64,000 nt of DNA from Trichococcus pasteurii (GCF_900112935.1 NZ_FONM01000001.1:124001-188000); one strand, 5' to 3'; numbered from the stretch's first letter, positions 1 to 9,104 are shown. Program-made: numbers and translations. Notes: generated by a model from the sequence alone, not told the origin.

Positions 1-711
1 CGAATAGGCCGCGCGTCTCGGCAACGAAAAAAGATCGCTCTCATCATAAAACAGAACGTTTGAAGAAATGACATCCATCGCGTTTGGCGGGAAACCGATA
101 TCGCTGACGATCAGTTTTCCTGTGTGCAAAGAACCTGGGTAGAGCAACTGGCCGATTTTTTCGATCCCGAAGGTGATGGTCACATCCGCCCGGACGGCGG
201 TTCCCAGCACTTGCCCATTGTCGGCGGAGATGCCGGATGGGATGTCGACAGCGAAGACATATCCGTGGAACTCGTTCATGAGTTCAATCGTCTCCGCGTA
301 TTTCCCTTCTGCCGGCCTGTCCAATCCGATGCCGAAAATCGCATCGACCAAGACGGTGTAGCCTTTGAAATTGATTTCGCGGACGTCATCCCAGATGACC
401 ATGTCCAAGTTTTCGATGATGTCGAGTTGTTTTTTTGACTCAGCAGACAATTTTTCGCGTTCGCCGATCAGAAATACATCCACTTGGAAGCCGTGGTTCA
501 ACAAAATGCGTGCTGTTGCCAGTCCGTCGCCGCCGTTGTTGCCTGAACCGCAGATCACCAGGATGATGTCCTCTCTTGAGATGCGTTCTTCCATGGCTGT
601 GACGACCTGATTCGCCGCATTTTCCATCAGCACCATGGCTGGGATGCCGATCTCATCGATCGTAAAGGCGTCGATTTTCTTCATCTGTTGGCTGTTGACA
701 AGTTTTTTCAT
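1..711 (-). CDS. nnrE: NAD(P)H-hydrate epimerase, probably N-terminal half of bifunctional NnrE-NnrD (partial)
   Basis: Repairs hydrated NADH/NADPH by epimerising the S and R forms. The reading frame starts at ATG 711-709 behind a good AGGAGG site and runs off the window edge after 237 codons. It begins MKKLVNSQQMKKIDAFTIDE and has the YjeF N-terminal signature CGSGNNGGDGLATAR, then VDAIFGIGLDRP and the catalytic-region VDIPSGISADNG. The last visible residues, LPRRAAYS, resemble the linker into the ATP-dependent NAD(P)HX dehydratase domain, so a fused NnrD probably follows outside the window. That second domain is inference. Family identity is secure. Confidence 0.9.
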   Translation of the reverse strand, partial: MKKLVNSQQMKKIDAFTIDEIGIPAMVLMENAANQVVTAMEERISREDIILVICGSGNNGGDGLATARILLNHGFQVDVFLIGEREKLSAESKKQLDIIENLDMVIWDDVREINFKGYTVLVDAIFGIGLDRPAEGKYAETIELMNEFHGYVFAVDIPSGISADNGQVLGTAVRADVTITFGIEKIGQLLYPGSLHTGKLIVSDIGFPPNAMDVISSNVLFYDESDLFSLPRRAAYS

Positions 712-762
712 TGAATATTCCTCCTGAGGGTTGGTGGATGTCAATCCATTTTCACATTTGAC

Positions 763-792
763 ATTATACCATTCTTAGTGCGGGAAAGAATA
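763..792 (-). promoter_or_regulatory. Predicted promoter of nnrE
   Basis: On the minus strand an extended -10 (TGGTATAAT, hexamer at 763-768) lies about 50 nt upstream of the nnrE start. The -35 region (TTCTTT-like) is poor, as is usual for extended -10 promoters. Confidence 0.5.
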
Positions 793-897
793 CGGGGAGC
801 CTGATATAGCTCTATCCAAGGCGGAATCTAATGATTGCTTTAACAAATCGTGGCGTTTTTGCACAACAATTTTCTGAAAACTTAGGGAAAACAGTCA

Positions 898-926
898 TTC
901 ACTTTTTATAAGCAATGTGATAATCT
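898..926 (+). promoter_or_regulatory. Predicted promoter of the U32 gene pair
   Basis: TTCACT (898-903), 17-nt spacer, TAATCT (921-926), about 30 nt upstream of the first U32 gene. Confidence 0.5.
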
Positions 927-956
927 TATCAAGGAACTCGAATAAGGGAGGAATGT

Positions 957-1880
957 ATGATGATCGAGCTGATTGCAACAGCCGAGTCAGTAGCGCAAGC
1001 CAAGGAATTGGTGGATTGCGGAATAGACATAATATATATAGGAGAGGATGAGTACGGACTCCGTTTGCCGTATTCCTTCACCAGAGAGGAACAGCGCGAG
1101 GTCATTGCCTATGCGCAGGAAAAAGGCGCGCAGGTCAGTGCCGCGGTGAATGCGATTTTCCATAACGATCGGATCAACCAAGTGGCCGAATATCTGGCTT
1201 TCCTGCGTGAAGCGGAAGTCGACAGCATCACGTTGGGCGACCCTGGCGTAGTGCAGGTGATGCGGGAACAGGATTTGTTCATTCCGTACCGTTATGACGC
1301 ACAAGTCATGGTGACCTCAAGCGGACAGATCAATTTCTGGGCGAAAAGGGGAGCTGTCGGTTCCGTGTTGGCCCGTGAAGTGCCTTTCGAGGAAATGAAG
1401 AAGCTGATCCCGGGCGCTTTGGTGCCGGTCGAAGTGCTGGTGTACGGGGCCACTTGCATCCACCAATCGAAACGTAACCTGCTTGAAAATTATTTCAATT
1501 TCATCGAGAAAGAGGAAGCGGTGAACAAAGAACGCGGATTGTTCATCTCGGAGCCGAAAAAAGTGGATTCCCATTATTCCATCTATCAGGACCGCAACGG
1601 GACGCATATCTTCGCCAACAATGACCTGGATCTGATGCCTCATTTGGGCGAACTGACGGCTATCGGCGTTTCGCAATGGATGTTGGACGGTTTGTTCACC
1701 CCAGGAGAAAATTTTGTCGCAATCGCGAAACTGTTCGTGGAGGCGCGTGAAGCCCTCGCGGAAGGGAACTGGACGGAAGAATTGGCTGAACGTTTGGATG
1801 CCGAACTGCACGCTCTGCATCCCGCCAACCGTGAACTGGATTCCGGGTTCTATTCCAAGGATCCGAACGAAGTCGTCTGA
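957..1880 (+). CDS. trhP1: Peptidase U32 family protein, TrhP1/YrrN type
   Basis: 307-residue U32-family protein, the shorter partner of a tandem U32 pair. In Bacillus subtilis the corresponding pair yrrN-yrrO (trhP1-trhP2) is needed for prephenate-dependent 5-hydroxyuridine formation at tRNA position 34; I transfer that role by family and gene order. Seen in the sequence: an N-terminal strand with IYIGEDEYGLRLPY, VLAREVPFEEM in the middle and VLVYGATCIHQSKRNLL, matching the U32 TIM-barrel layout. The start is ATG 957, with SD AGGGAGG five nt upstream; ATG 960 is equally possible. The partner gene follows after 36 nt. Confidence 0.85.
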   Translation: MMIELIATAESVAQAKELVDCGIDIIYIGEDEYGLRLPYSFTREEQREVIAYAQEKGAQVSAAVNAIFHNDRINQVAEYLAFLREAEVDSITLGDPGVVQVMREQDLFIPYRYDAQVMVTSSGQINFWAKRGAVGSVLAREVPFEEMKKLIPGALVPVEVLVYGATCIHQSKRNLLENYFNFIEKEEAVNKERGLFISEPKKVDSHYSIYQDRNGTHIFANNDLDLMPHLGELTAIGVSQWMLDGLFTPGENFVAIAKLFVEAREALAEGNWTEELAERLDAELHALHPANRELDSGFYSKDPNEVV

Positions 1881-1916
1881 TACTTTGATACCGAAAGAAA
1901 GAGAGTGTACACACAC

Positions 1917-3155
1917 ATGCGAACAATAACAAAGAAGCCCGAGGTCTTGGCCCCGGGCGGAACATTGGAAAAATTGAAGACAGCCATCCACTACGGAGCT
2001 GACGCCGTCTATATCGGCGGAGAAGCGTACGGTTTGCGCAGCCGCGCAGGCAACTTCGACTATGAGGAAATGGCGGAAGCAGTCGCTTTTGCGCATAGCC
2101 ACGGTTCGAAAATCTATGTCGCCGCCAACATGGTCACCCATGAAGGCAACGAGGAAGGCGCAGGCGAATTCTTCCGCACGATCCGCGATATCGGCATCGA
2201 TGCGGTGCTGATTTCGGATCCCGCGCTGATGGGAATCGCCGTGACCGACGCACCCGGCTTGCCGATTCATTTGTCGACCCAGGCTTCCGCGACCAACTAC
2301 CAGACGCTCAATTTCTGGGCGAGCGAAGGCTTGGAACGCGTCGTTTTGGCCCGTGAAGTATCGATGGCAGAAATTCAGGAAATGAACGAGAAGACCGATG
2401 TCGAAATCGAAGCCTTCGTCCATGGGGCGATGTGCATCTCCTACTCGGGCCGTTGTGTCCTGTCCAACCACATGTCGAACCGTGATGCCAACCGCGGAGG
2501 CTGCGCGCAGTCTTGCCGTTGGAAATATGGCTTGTTCGATATGCCGTTGTTGGGGCAGCAGAACCCTGTAGGTGCCGGCGAAGAAGGCATCGAAGAGAAA
2601 TTCTCCATGAGTGCAGTCGATCTGTCGATGCTGGAGCACCTGCCCGACCTGATCGAGAGCGGCGTAGACAGCCTGAAGATAGAAGGGCGCATGAAATCGA
2701 TCCACTACGTGTCGACTGTCGTTAATGTTTACCGCAAAGCCGTGGATGCTTACTGCGCCGATCCCGATCATTACGAATTGAAGCAGGAATGGGTGGATGA
2801 ATTGTGGAAAGTCGCCCAACGCGAATTGGCGACCGGCTTCTTCTACAAAGATCCTACCGAGGATGAACAGCTCTTCGGCCAACGCCGCAAAATTCCGCGC
2901 TACGGTTTCGTCGGCCAAGTAATGGCCTACGATCCGGAAACGCAGATGGCCACTATTCAGCAACGGAACAATTTCGGTGTCGGGGACGAAATCGAATTTT
3001 ACGGTCCCGGCCTGCGCCACAATAAGCTGACTGTGGAAGCCATCTGGAACGAACACGATGAAGCGATCGACCGTGCACCCAATGCCATGATGATCGTGAA
3101 GATGAAAGTTCCTTTCGCGGTTGAACGTTTCGATATGATCCGCAAAAAGAAATAG
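1917..3155 (+). CDS. trhP2: Peptidase U32 family protein, TrhP2/YrrO type
   Basis: 412 residues from ATG 1917 (an in-frame GTG at 1905 is an alternative; neither has a strong SD). It opens EVLAPGGTLEKLKTAIHYGADAVYIG-like, then VLAREVSMAEI, the U32 signature EAFVHGAMCISYSGRC and a cysteine cluster (GGCAQSCRWKY) that is usual in these iron-sulfur-type U32 proteins. A C-terminal beta-barrel-like segment follows (FVGQVMAYDP, NFGVGDEIEFYGPG). Known role of the family: tRNA U34 hydroxylation together with the preceding protein. Probably co-transcribed with it; the downstream riboswitch promoter starts a new unit. Confidence 0.87.
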   Translation: MRTITKKPEVLAPGGTLEKLKTAIHYGADAVYIGGEAYGLRSRAGNFDYEEMAEAVAFAHSHGSKIYVAANMVTHEGNEEGAGEFFRTIRDIGIDAVLISDPALMGIAVTDAPGLPIHLSTQASATNYQTLNFWASEGLERVVLAREVSMAEIQEMNEKTDVEIEAFVHGAMCISYSGRCVLSNHMSNRDANRGGCAQSCRWKYGLFDMPLLGQQNPVGAGEEGIEEKFSMSAVDLSMLEHLPDLIESGVDSLKIEGRMKSIHYVSTVVNVYRKAVDAYCADPDHYELKQEWVDELWKVAQRELATGFFYKDPTEDEQLFGQRRKIPRYGFVGQVMAYDPETQMATIQQRNNFGVGDEIEFYGPGLRHNKLTVEAIWNEHDEAIDRAPNAMMIVKMKVPFAVERFDMIRKKK

Positions 3156-3175
3156 AAAAAGTGTAAGCTTAAGAT

Positions 3176-3204
3176 TTGCTTTTTTCGGGCTTACCGTTTA
3201 TATT
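3176..3204 (+). promoter_or_regulatory. Predicted promoter of the riboswitch-ATPase unit
   Basis: TTGCTT (3176-3181), 17-nt spacer, TATATT (3199-3204). Transcription would start near 3211, just upstream of the aptamer. Confidence 0.6.
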
Positions 3205-3230
3205 GATTAAGAACTGAATAGAAGTTTTTC

Positions 3231-3325
3231 CGTAAGGGAGTAACTAGCAGCTTTGCTGTGGCAATGCCAACAATAAGTAGATCCGAGAGGGTCTTCTGGT
3301 ATTGCCTTAAATAGTGAGACTTATG
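3231..3325 (+). promoter_or_regulatory. yybP-ykoY (manganese) riboswitch aptamer
   Basis: P1 pairs CGTAAG (3231-3236) with CTTATG (3320-3325). The conserved 5' element GGGAGTA follows P1 directly (3237-3243), and AGTGAGACTTATGCC forms the 3' conserved part. An internal helix pairs GGCAATGCCA (3260 region) with TGGTATTGCC (3298 region). This layout matches the Mn2+-sensing yybP-ykoY class, and the next gene is a cation P-type ATPase, the usual partner. The 3' strand of P1 is shared with a terminator, so ligand binding should turn the gene on. Confidence 0.87.
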
Positions 3326-3370
3326 CCTAACGTTTCTTGAGAGAGACGTTAGTGCAAAAGTCTCTTTTTT
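3316..3370 (+). terminator. Riboswitch-controlled terminator
   Basis: GAGACTT (3316-3322) pairs with AAGTCTC (3358-3364), enclosing an 11-bp helix CTAACGTTTCT/AGAGACGTTAG, followed by TTTTTT. The first strand takes residues 3320-3322 from aptamer P1, so aptamer and terminator are mutually exclusive. Confidence 0.85.
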
Positions 3371-3483
3371 ATTAGTTATTTGCGGAAAACAAGGAGGGAA
3401 GCGCGGCGAAAACTTGAAGCAGGAAACAGATAAGGGAGCAACGGCTGGTTAAAAATAGATATCCAATAACAGGGGGATTTCAG

Positions 3484-6207
3484 ATGGAAAACGAAAGAAC
3501 AACCACGAAAACGATAGCGGCAAAAAAGAATGCGGGCTACCCGCACAATAACAAACCTGGAGGGGATTCCTTGGCGGCATACCAGAAAAGCTTAGAGAAT
3601 ATTTTTGCGGAAACGGGCAGCACTAAAGAAGGTCTCGATGAACAGTCCGTCAAAACGAAGCAAGCGGAGCACGGGTTCAACGAATTGGAAACGAAGGAAC
3701 GAGATTCGGTCCTGAAGTTGTTTGTTGAGACGTTCAAGGATGCAATGGTTCTGGTGTTGCTGGCTGTTGCTACCATTCAGATGGTGATGGGGCATGCAGC
3801 AGAATCATTGATCATCTTTGCAGTTCTGATGATCAATGCGATTGTCAGCGTCATCCAGACAAGGAAAGCAGAAGGCTCGCTGGATGCATTGAAGAGTTTG
3901 TCCGCTCCGATGGCAAAAGTTAAAAGGGCCGGTATGAGGCTGACCGTTCCTGCTAGGGAATTGGTCATCGGAGATATCGTCAGCCTGGATGCTGGTGATT
4001 ATGTCCCGGCAGACGGTCGACTGTTTGAAGCGAGTGCGCTCAAGGTGGATGAAGGGATGCTGACCGGGGAGTCCATCCCCGCCGATAAAGAAGTGATGGA
4101 TATCAACGGAGCAGTTCCGGTGGGCGATCGCTCGAATATGGTCCATAGCGGAACGCTGGCTGTGTACGGCCGGGGAGAATTCATCGTCACCGCCATCGCC
4201 AACGACACCGAAATCGGTAAGGTGGCGAACTTATTGGATAATGCGTTGGCAAAGCAAACGCCGCTGCAAAAGAATCTGGAGCATTTCAGTAAAAAATTGG
4301 GTGTGGGCATCCTGATGCTTTCCGGACTTATTTTCGGAATCCAGTTCATCCGTATGATGGCGGAGGGAACGACGGATATCGGGTCCGGCGTACTGAGCGC
4401 CTTCATGTTCGCTGTCGCCGTCGCGGTTGCAGCGATTCCGGAAGCCCTGCAGTCGATCGTGACGATTGTCCTTTCGATCGGGACGAAAAAGATGGCCAAG
4501 AAACATGCGATCATCCGCAAATTGTCTGCAGTAGAAACGTTGGGATCGACCAGCATCATAGCCACCGATAAGACAGGAACTTTGACCCAGAATAAGATGA
4601 CAATCGTCGACCATTATTTGGTGAACGGCCAATCCGGTAGTTTCAATGCTCATCCGCAGACCTGGTCATCCGATGAGCAGCGCTTGATGCAGGTCGCCGT
4701 CTTGGCTAATGATGCCAACATCAATATGGACGGACACGAGGTGGGGGACCCCACGGAAGTAGCCATGATCGCCTTCAGCAATAAAATTAATCAGCCATAC
4801 GATGAGCTAAGGAAAGCTTATCCGCGTGTGGCGGACTTGCCTTTCGATTCGGAACGCAAACTGATGTCGACGGTCCACACAATCAACGGGGAGCATCTGT
4901 TGCTGACGAAAGGCGGCCCGGATGTGGTTTTCGGGCGCAGTACCAAAGTTTTGATTGATGGAGAAGTGGTGCCGTTGACGAATGAAATCCTTGAAAACAT
5001 CAAGGAAAAGAATGAACATTTTTCGGATCGTGCCCTCCGCGTATTGGCTTTCGCCTATCGGCCGATGGAGGCAGCAGAGGCGCTCGATTTCGATGCGGAG
5101 CATGATCTGATTCTGGTCGGGCTTATGGCGATGATTGATCCACCGCGCGAAGAGGTTTATGGCGCTGTTGCGGAAGCCAAGAAAGCAGGCATAAAAACGG
5201 TGATGATCACCGGCGACCATAAAACGACAGCGCGCGCGATTGCCCGCGATATCGGCATTTCGGGAGAGGACGACCTTGCTTTGACCGGACAGGAGCTGGA
5301 CAACCTAAGTGATCGGGAATTGGATGCTGTTTTGGAACGTGTATCCGTCTATGCTCGGGTATCTCCTGAGAACAAAATCCGGATTGTCCGCGCATGGCAG
5401 AATAAAGGTCATGTCACTGCGATGACGGGTGACGGGGTGAACGATGCTCCGGCTTTGAAGCAAGCAGACATCGGCATCGCCATGGGCAGCGGAACGGATG
5501 TCGCCAAAGAGGCGGCAGCGATGGTGCTGACCGACGATAATTTCGTTTCCATCGTCAGCGCGGTCGGAGTAGGCCGCAACGTCTATGACAACATCAAGAA
5601 AGCCATCGCCTATCTCTTCTCGGGCAACTTGGGGGCCATCATCGCCATCATCGCAGCGCTGCTGATGGACTGGGTAAATCCATTCACAGCACTGCAACTG
5701 CTGTTCATCAACTTGGTCAATGATTCGATTCCCGCGATTGCATTGGGTATGGAGAAGGGCGAGCCTGATGTGATGAGTCGCAAACCAAGGGATCCAAACG
5801 AGGGCATTTTCTCCGGAGATACGCTCGTTTCTGTCATCTACCGAGGGATACTGATCGGGGGAGCCGTCATCCTTTCGCAATTCATCGGTATGGTTTATTC
5901 TGCCGAAATTAGTGTGGCGATGGCCTTCTCAACTTTGATCATCGCGCGTACTTTACAGACGTTTCCTGCGCGTTCTAATTCCCAGACAGCTATCGGAGCG
6001 GGTTTCTTTTCGAATAAATATGTCCTTTATGCTGTAGCTTTCTGCAGCACATTGTATGCGGCGACTTTGTTGCCGGCGGTGCGCGGCATCTTCTCGATAC
6101 CGGCCGACTTCGGCTTGGTGCATTTCGGGATAGCAGCAGGACTGGCCTTGACCGCCGTCGCGTTGATGGAAGCGACGAAACTGATCATCAAACGAGTCAG
6201 AAACTGA
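3484..6207 (+). CDS. P2A-type cation-exporting ATPase, probably Mn2+ (or Ca2+)
   Basis: 907-residue P-type ATPase pumping divalent cations across the membrane. Landmarks: N-terminal cation-ATPase domain, TGES actuator loop at 194-197, M4 motif AIPEAL (P319-E320), phosphorylation motif DKTGTLT with Asp362, hinge TGDGVNDAPALK at 648-659, and M6 NLVNDS at 743-748. These are the hallmarks of the P2A (SERCA/PMCA-like) group. Length and all catalytic residues are intact. The yybP-ykoY riboswitch upstream argues for manganese export, as for Lactococcus YoaB and pneumococcal MgtA; Ca2+ cannot be excluded from sequence. Start ATG 3484 has SD AGGGGG. Single-gene unit ending at a bidirectional terminator. 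Confidence 0.92.
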   Translation: MENERTTTKTIAAKKNAGYPHNNKPGGDSLAAYQKSLENIFAETGSTKEGLDEQSVKTKQAEHGFNELETKERDSVLKLFVETFKDAMVLVLLAVATIQMVMGHAAESLIIFAVLMINAIVSVIQTRKAEGSLDALKSLSAPMAKVKRAGMRLTVPARELVIGDIVSLDAGDYVPADGRLFEASALKVDEGMLTGESIPADKEVMDINGAVPVGDRSNMVHSGTLAVYGRGEFIVTAIANDTEIGKVANLLDNALAKQTPLQKNLEHFSKKLGVGILMLSGLIFGIQFIRMMAEGTTDIGSGVLSAFMFAVAVAVAAIPEALQSIVTIVLSIGTKKMAKKHAIIRKLSAVETLGSTSIIATDKTGTLTQNKMTIVDHYLVNGQSGSFNAHPQTWSSDEQRLMQVAVLANDANINMDGHEVGDPTEVAMIAFSNKINQPYDELRKAYPRVADLPFDSERKLMSTVHTINGEHLLLTKGGPDVVFGRSTKVLIDGEVVPLTNEILENIKEKNEHFSDRALRVLAFAYRPMEAAEALDFDAEHDLILVGLMAMIDPPREEVYGAVAEAKKAGIKTVMITGDHKTTARAIARDIGISGEDDLALTGQELDNLSDRELDAVLERVSVYARVSPENKIRIVRAWQNKGHVTAMTGDGVNDAPALKQADIGIAMGSGTDVAKEAAAMVLTDDNFVSIVSAVGVGRNVYDNIKKAIAYLFSGNLGAIIAIIAALLMDWVNPFTALQLLFINLVNDSIPAIALGMEKGEPDVMSRKPRDPNEGIFSGDTLVSVIYRGILIGGAVILSQFIGMVYSAEISVAMAFSTLIIARTLQTFPARSNSQTAIGAGFFSNKYVLYAVAFCSTLYAATLLPAVRGIFSIPADFGLVHFGIAAGLALTAVALMEATKLIIKRVRN

Positions 6208-6222
6208 TGAATTCCTGAAATT

Positions 6223-6265
6223 AAAAAAAACGGCCGGGGAAATTGGATTCCCTGGTCGTTTTTTG
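6223..6265. terminator. Bidirectional terminator between convergent genes
   Basis: Hairpin CGGCCGGGGAA/TTCCCTGGTCG with G-U pairs, flanked by an A-run on the left and a T-run on the right; it serves the ATPase gene and the leftward MFS gene. Confidence 0.8.
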
Positions 6266-6280
6266 CGATTAAAGCTATTA

Positions 6281-7471
6281 TCAAGAAAAAAGGCGTTCTT
6301 TCGGCTGAGCCGGTACTTTGAACAGCAAGGCAATCACCGCAGCGAGAACCGTAAAGACGAAAAGGATCAAGTAGAGATAATTGAGCCCTACATTATCGAT
6401 TACCGGACCCGCCATCAATTGGAAGAAGATGGTGCCGATGTTCCTGGAAAGCATGGCGACGACTGCAGTTCCTGTAGCGATCAGTTTCCGGTTCAGCAAG
6501 GTAGAGACCATCTTGAGGTTCAGCATGATGAAGGTTCCGGAAGCGAAAAACTTGGTCAATACGGTCGCTATCGAAAGCACTAAAAAGTCATCCGACAGGA
6601 AATTGATCAGATATTCCGTTCCTGAAAGGAACAAAACGGCCAGAAGCAGCTGCTTATTCGTGAAATGGTCCATGAAGCGGTGTGAAAAAGCCATCGCGAT
6701 GACTTCCGCAAACAAGGCTACGGTTAAGGTCGTGCTGACAATTGCGACCGGGGCTCCCGTATCGGTCAAAAGCAGCGGAAGATAACTGGTGTTGACCGTG
6801 TTCGTGCCGAAAATGATGAAAGCCAAAAGCAGATAAGTGATGAAAAGTTTATTCTGGAATATATTTCTGATTGTATGCCCCCCGGAAATCTCTTCTTTCT
6901 TCTCGGCTGGCTGTTCTGAAGAGACAATTGGTTGCTCCGGTTTTGGCAACGTATAAAGGAACACGATGCTTGCGAAGTAGCAGGCGAGATAGAGAATAAA
7001 AATGGATTTTGGAGACAGAAAATCATAGATGATCCCTGAAATTTGTTGCCCGGCCGCATAGCCGATTGTTCCCCAGAGGCGAATTTGGCCGAATCTGTAA
7101 GGACTGTTGGCCGCGAGCACATCAAACAGAGGTGCGAGTCCCAAGGTGATGGCGTTCGCCAATCCGTAAACGAGCCCAAAGAGCCAGTTGCCTGTGAAGA
7201 AAAAGAGTCCCATGCTGATGACGGCTGAGATCAGGACGTAGATGGTCACCGTTTTACGCGTTCCCCATTGCTCGTTTGAATAACCGATCAGTCCTTGGAT
7301 GATGAGTGCGATTATGTTTGAAAGGATCAGGATGAATGAAATTTCCGACCCGTTTTTTCCTATGTCGCGCATGTAGACGGTGATCAATGATGACAAAGCC
7401 GCCATGGACATAAAGTAGAAGATGAATAATATCACATATTGCTGATACAAACGCTCCTTAAAATACCCCAT
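6281..7471 (-). CDS. MFS transporter
   Basis: 396-residue, 12-helix major facilitator protein. The cytoplasmic loop after helix 2 has GYSNEQWGTRK, a variant of the MFS G-x-x-D/N-R-x-G-R/T-K/R motif, and a second cytoplasmic loop after helix 8 has HRFMDHFTNK. It looks nearest to the LacY/nucleoside-symporter-like branch (MFS_1-like), but the substrate cannot be read from sequence. I start at ATG 7471 (MGYFKERLYQQY), with GGAGG 11 nt upstream; a longer in-frame extension to 7570 lacks a ribosome site. It is a single-gene unit, convergent with the ATPase. Confidence 0.8.
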   Translation of the reverse strand: MGYFKERLYQQYVILFIFYFMSMAALSSLITVYMRDIGKNGSEISFILILSNIIALIIQGLIGYSNEQWGTRKTVTIYVLISAVISMGLFFFTGNWLFGLVYGLANAITLGLAPLFDVLAANSPYRFGQIRLWGTIGYAAGQQISGIIYDFLSPKSIFILYLACYFASIVFLYTLPKPEQPIVSSEQPAEKKEEISGGHTIRNIFQNKLFITYLLLAFIIFGTNTVNTSYLPLLLTDTGAPVAIVSTTLTVALFAEVIAMAFSHRFMDHFTNKQLLLAVLFLSGTEYLINFLSDDFLVLSIATVLTKFFASGTFIMLNLKMVSTLLNRKLIATGTAVVAMLSRNIGTIFFQLMAGPVIDNVGLNYLYLILFVFTVLAAVIALLFKVPAQPKERLFS

Positions 7472-7641
7472 CGAAATGCATTCCTCCAATAAGTTCACTA
7501 GTATACAATATTCTAACACATGATCCGGTGATAAAGCTGTTTCTTTCTTAATTTGAAAAGTGCTTCGCAAATCTCACACCAATTCTCCATAAAATTGTAA
7601 AAAGCGTTCGAAATCGGCCGTGCATCAAGCTAGGGATGCGC

Positions 7642-7647
7642 TATAAT
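7642..7647 (+). promoter_or_regulatory. -10 element upstream of the serine hydrolase
   Basis: Perfect TATAAT at 7642-7647, about 40 nt before the start codon; no convincing -35 hexamer. Confidence 0.45.
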
Positions 7648-7685
7648 GATAGACAACTATACTAACGGAAAGGTGATGTCTGCTG

Positions 7686-8708
7686 ATGTATCCACAAACC
7701 CAAAAGAAAATCGCTGAAATGCTGAAAGGCAATGTTTTCCCAGGAGCGAGCTACACCTTCATCGACATGGACAAAACAGAAACGCGAATGGTCGGATCGG
7801 CGGCGATCCTGCCTGAACGGGAATCCTTACGGGAAGGCATGCTCTATGATGTGGCATCTTTAACAAAAGTGATCGTCACGACGACGCTGCTGCTCCAGCT
7901 ACAAGAAGAAGGGGCAATCAACTTCGAAGATCCGGTGCAGGCGTATCTGCCCGAGTTCCCTTCTGCTGCGGTGACGATCCGCCATCTGCTGACGCATACT
8001 TCAGATCTGAAAGGCTATATCAAAAACCGCGATGCGTTGACTGCCGATGAACTCATTGCCGCCTTGATCGCCCTTACGCCAGGAGAGAATCTAGGCAAAA
8101 ATGTGGTCTATACCGATACCGGATTGCTCCTTGCGGGCTTCATCATCGAGAAGCTGACCGGAAAATCGGTGGAAAAAAATTTTGAAGAACGCATCAAACG
8201 TCCTCTTGCCATGACGGAAAGTACCTTCCATCCGACCGATCCGATGCGCTGTGTTCCTACGCAGAACCACCCGACAAGAGGTATAATCCGGGGCGTTGTG
8301 CATGACCCCAAAGCGCTGTCTTTGGGAGGACATTGCGGGAGTGCCGGCTTGTTCGCACCAATGAAAGATTTGATCCGCTTCTCCCGGATGATGCTGCATT
8401 TTGGGGAATGGGAAGGCCAACGGATTTTGCGTGAAGAAAGTATCCGTACATTGCTGAGGGATTGGGGGAATGTCCCGAGCCAGCCACGCTCTTTGGGATG
8501 GAATCTGATTCAGGAAGGGGAAGATTTTGTATTGTGGCACACCGGTTATACCGGAACGTTTATGATACTGGATCTGAACCAGCAAACAGCGTTCATACTG
8601 CTTTCGAACCGGGTCCATCTCAAAGACCATAGACCCGAGTGGATCGCGGTCCGCGACGAGCTGATCGCCATATATAGGAAGGAAGCCCGGAAGGAAACAG
8701 CAGAATAG
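7686..8708 (+). CDS. Serine hydrolase, class C beta-lactamase/PBP-like family
   Basis: 340 residues. The acylation motif SLTK (Ser58, Lys61) sits in YDVASLTKV; the second motif region reads VYTDTGLL (Tyr-x-Asp in place of Tyr-x-Asn), and the third reads WHTGYTG (HTG). No signal peptide or membrane anchor is visible, so it is probably cytoplasmic and esterase- or peptidase-like rather than a secreted beta-lactamase. Start ATG 7686 is preceded by AAAGGTGATG. Single-gene unit with its own terminator. True substrate unknown. Confidence 0.83.
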   Translation: MYPQTQKKIAEMLKGNVFPGASYTFIDMDKTETRMVGSAAILPERESLREGMLYDVASLTKVIVTTTLLLQLQEEGAINFEDPVQAYLPEFPSAAVTIRHLLTHTSDLKGYIKNRDALTADELIAALIALTPGENLGKNVVYTDTGLLLAGFIIEKLTGKSVEKNFEERIKRPLAMTESTFHPTDPMRCVPTQNHPTRGIIRGVVHDPKALSLGGHCGSAGLFAPMKDLIRFSRMMLHFGEWEGQRILREESIRTLLRDWGNVPSQPRSLGWNLIQEGEDFVLWHTGYTGTFMILDLNQQTAFILLSNRVHLKDHRPEWIAVRDELIAIYRKEARKETAE

Positions 8709-8710
8709 CA

Positions 8711-8742
8711 AAAAAACGCCACTTTTAGGATGGCGTTTTTTT
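8711..8742 (+). terminator. Terminator of the serine hydrolase gene
   Basis: AAAAAACGCCA, 9-nt loop, TGGCGTTTTTT; A-run on the left makes it symmetrical. Confidence 0.85.
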
Positions 8743-8939
8743 GCTGTCCTTGGATGGACAAAGTTCTTTAGAAAGTGGGCGGCGAAGTTGCAGCTTCACC
8801 GATCCGGTTCGGAGATCCAAAGAAAAAGAGTAGTTTCTCTCAGTAACTAAAGAGTATACAGTGATACTCTGAATATAGTATGACAGCTGATTAACATTTT
8901 GGATAGTATCAAATGAGAAAATTCACATGAAAACTGCTA

Positions 8940-8968
8940 TTGAAAATTCCACTGACAATTGATAAGAT
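8940..8968 (+). promoter_or_regulatory. Predicted promoter of pyrP
   Basis: TTGAAA (8940-8945), 17-nt spacer, TAAGAT (8963-8968). Transcript start near 8975, just before the PyrR-binding hairpin. Confidence 0.6.
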
Positions 8969-8981
8969 AGTGAAAGTAAAG

Positions 8982-9080
8982 TCCTTTAATATGATTCAGA
9001 GAGATCATGAAGGGTAACAAATCACATACATTTGATACCTTAGGTCCTTTTGCAAATAAACGTCAAAAGGGTATTTTTTT
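8982..9080 (+). promoter_or_regulatory. PyrR-dependent attenuator in the pyrP leader
   Basis: Three alternative hairpins are visible. The PyrR-binding loop (8982-9014) has ATGAT/ATCAT closing TCAGAGAG, with an outer CCTTT/AAGGG helix, and reads GATTCAGAGAGATC then GAAGGGT, close to the PyrR consensus. The antiterminator (9010-9041) pairs GGTAACAAAT with ATTTGATACC. The terminator (9036-9080) pairs CCTTTTG with CAAAAGG before TATTTTTTT. Antiterminator overlaps both others, the classical PyrR arrangement: UMP-bound PyrR stabilises the first hairpin and allows termination. Confidence 0.82.
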
Positions 9081-9104
9081 GCCCAAAAACTAGGAGGAAA
9101 AGGT

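Noticed and set aside
1317-3056. 579-codon open frame on the minus strand across the two U32 genes
   Set aside because: It is antisense to two well-conserved genes, has no ribosome site and low-complexity composition; it arises from the codon bias of the real genes.
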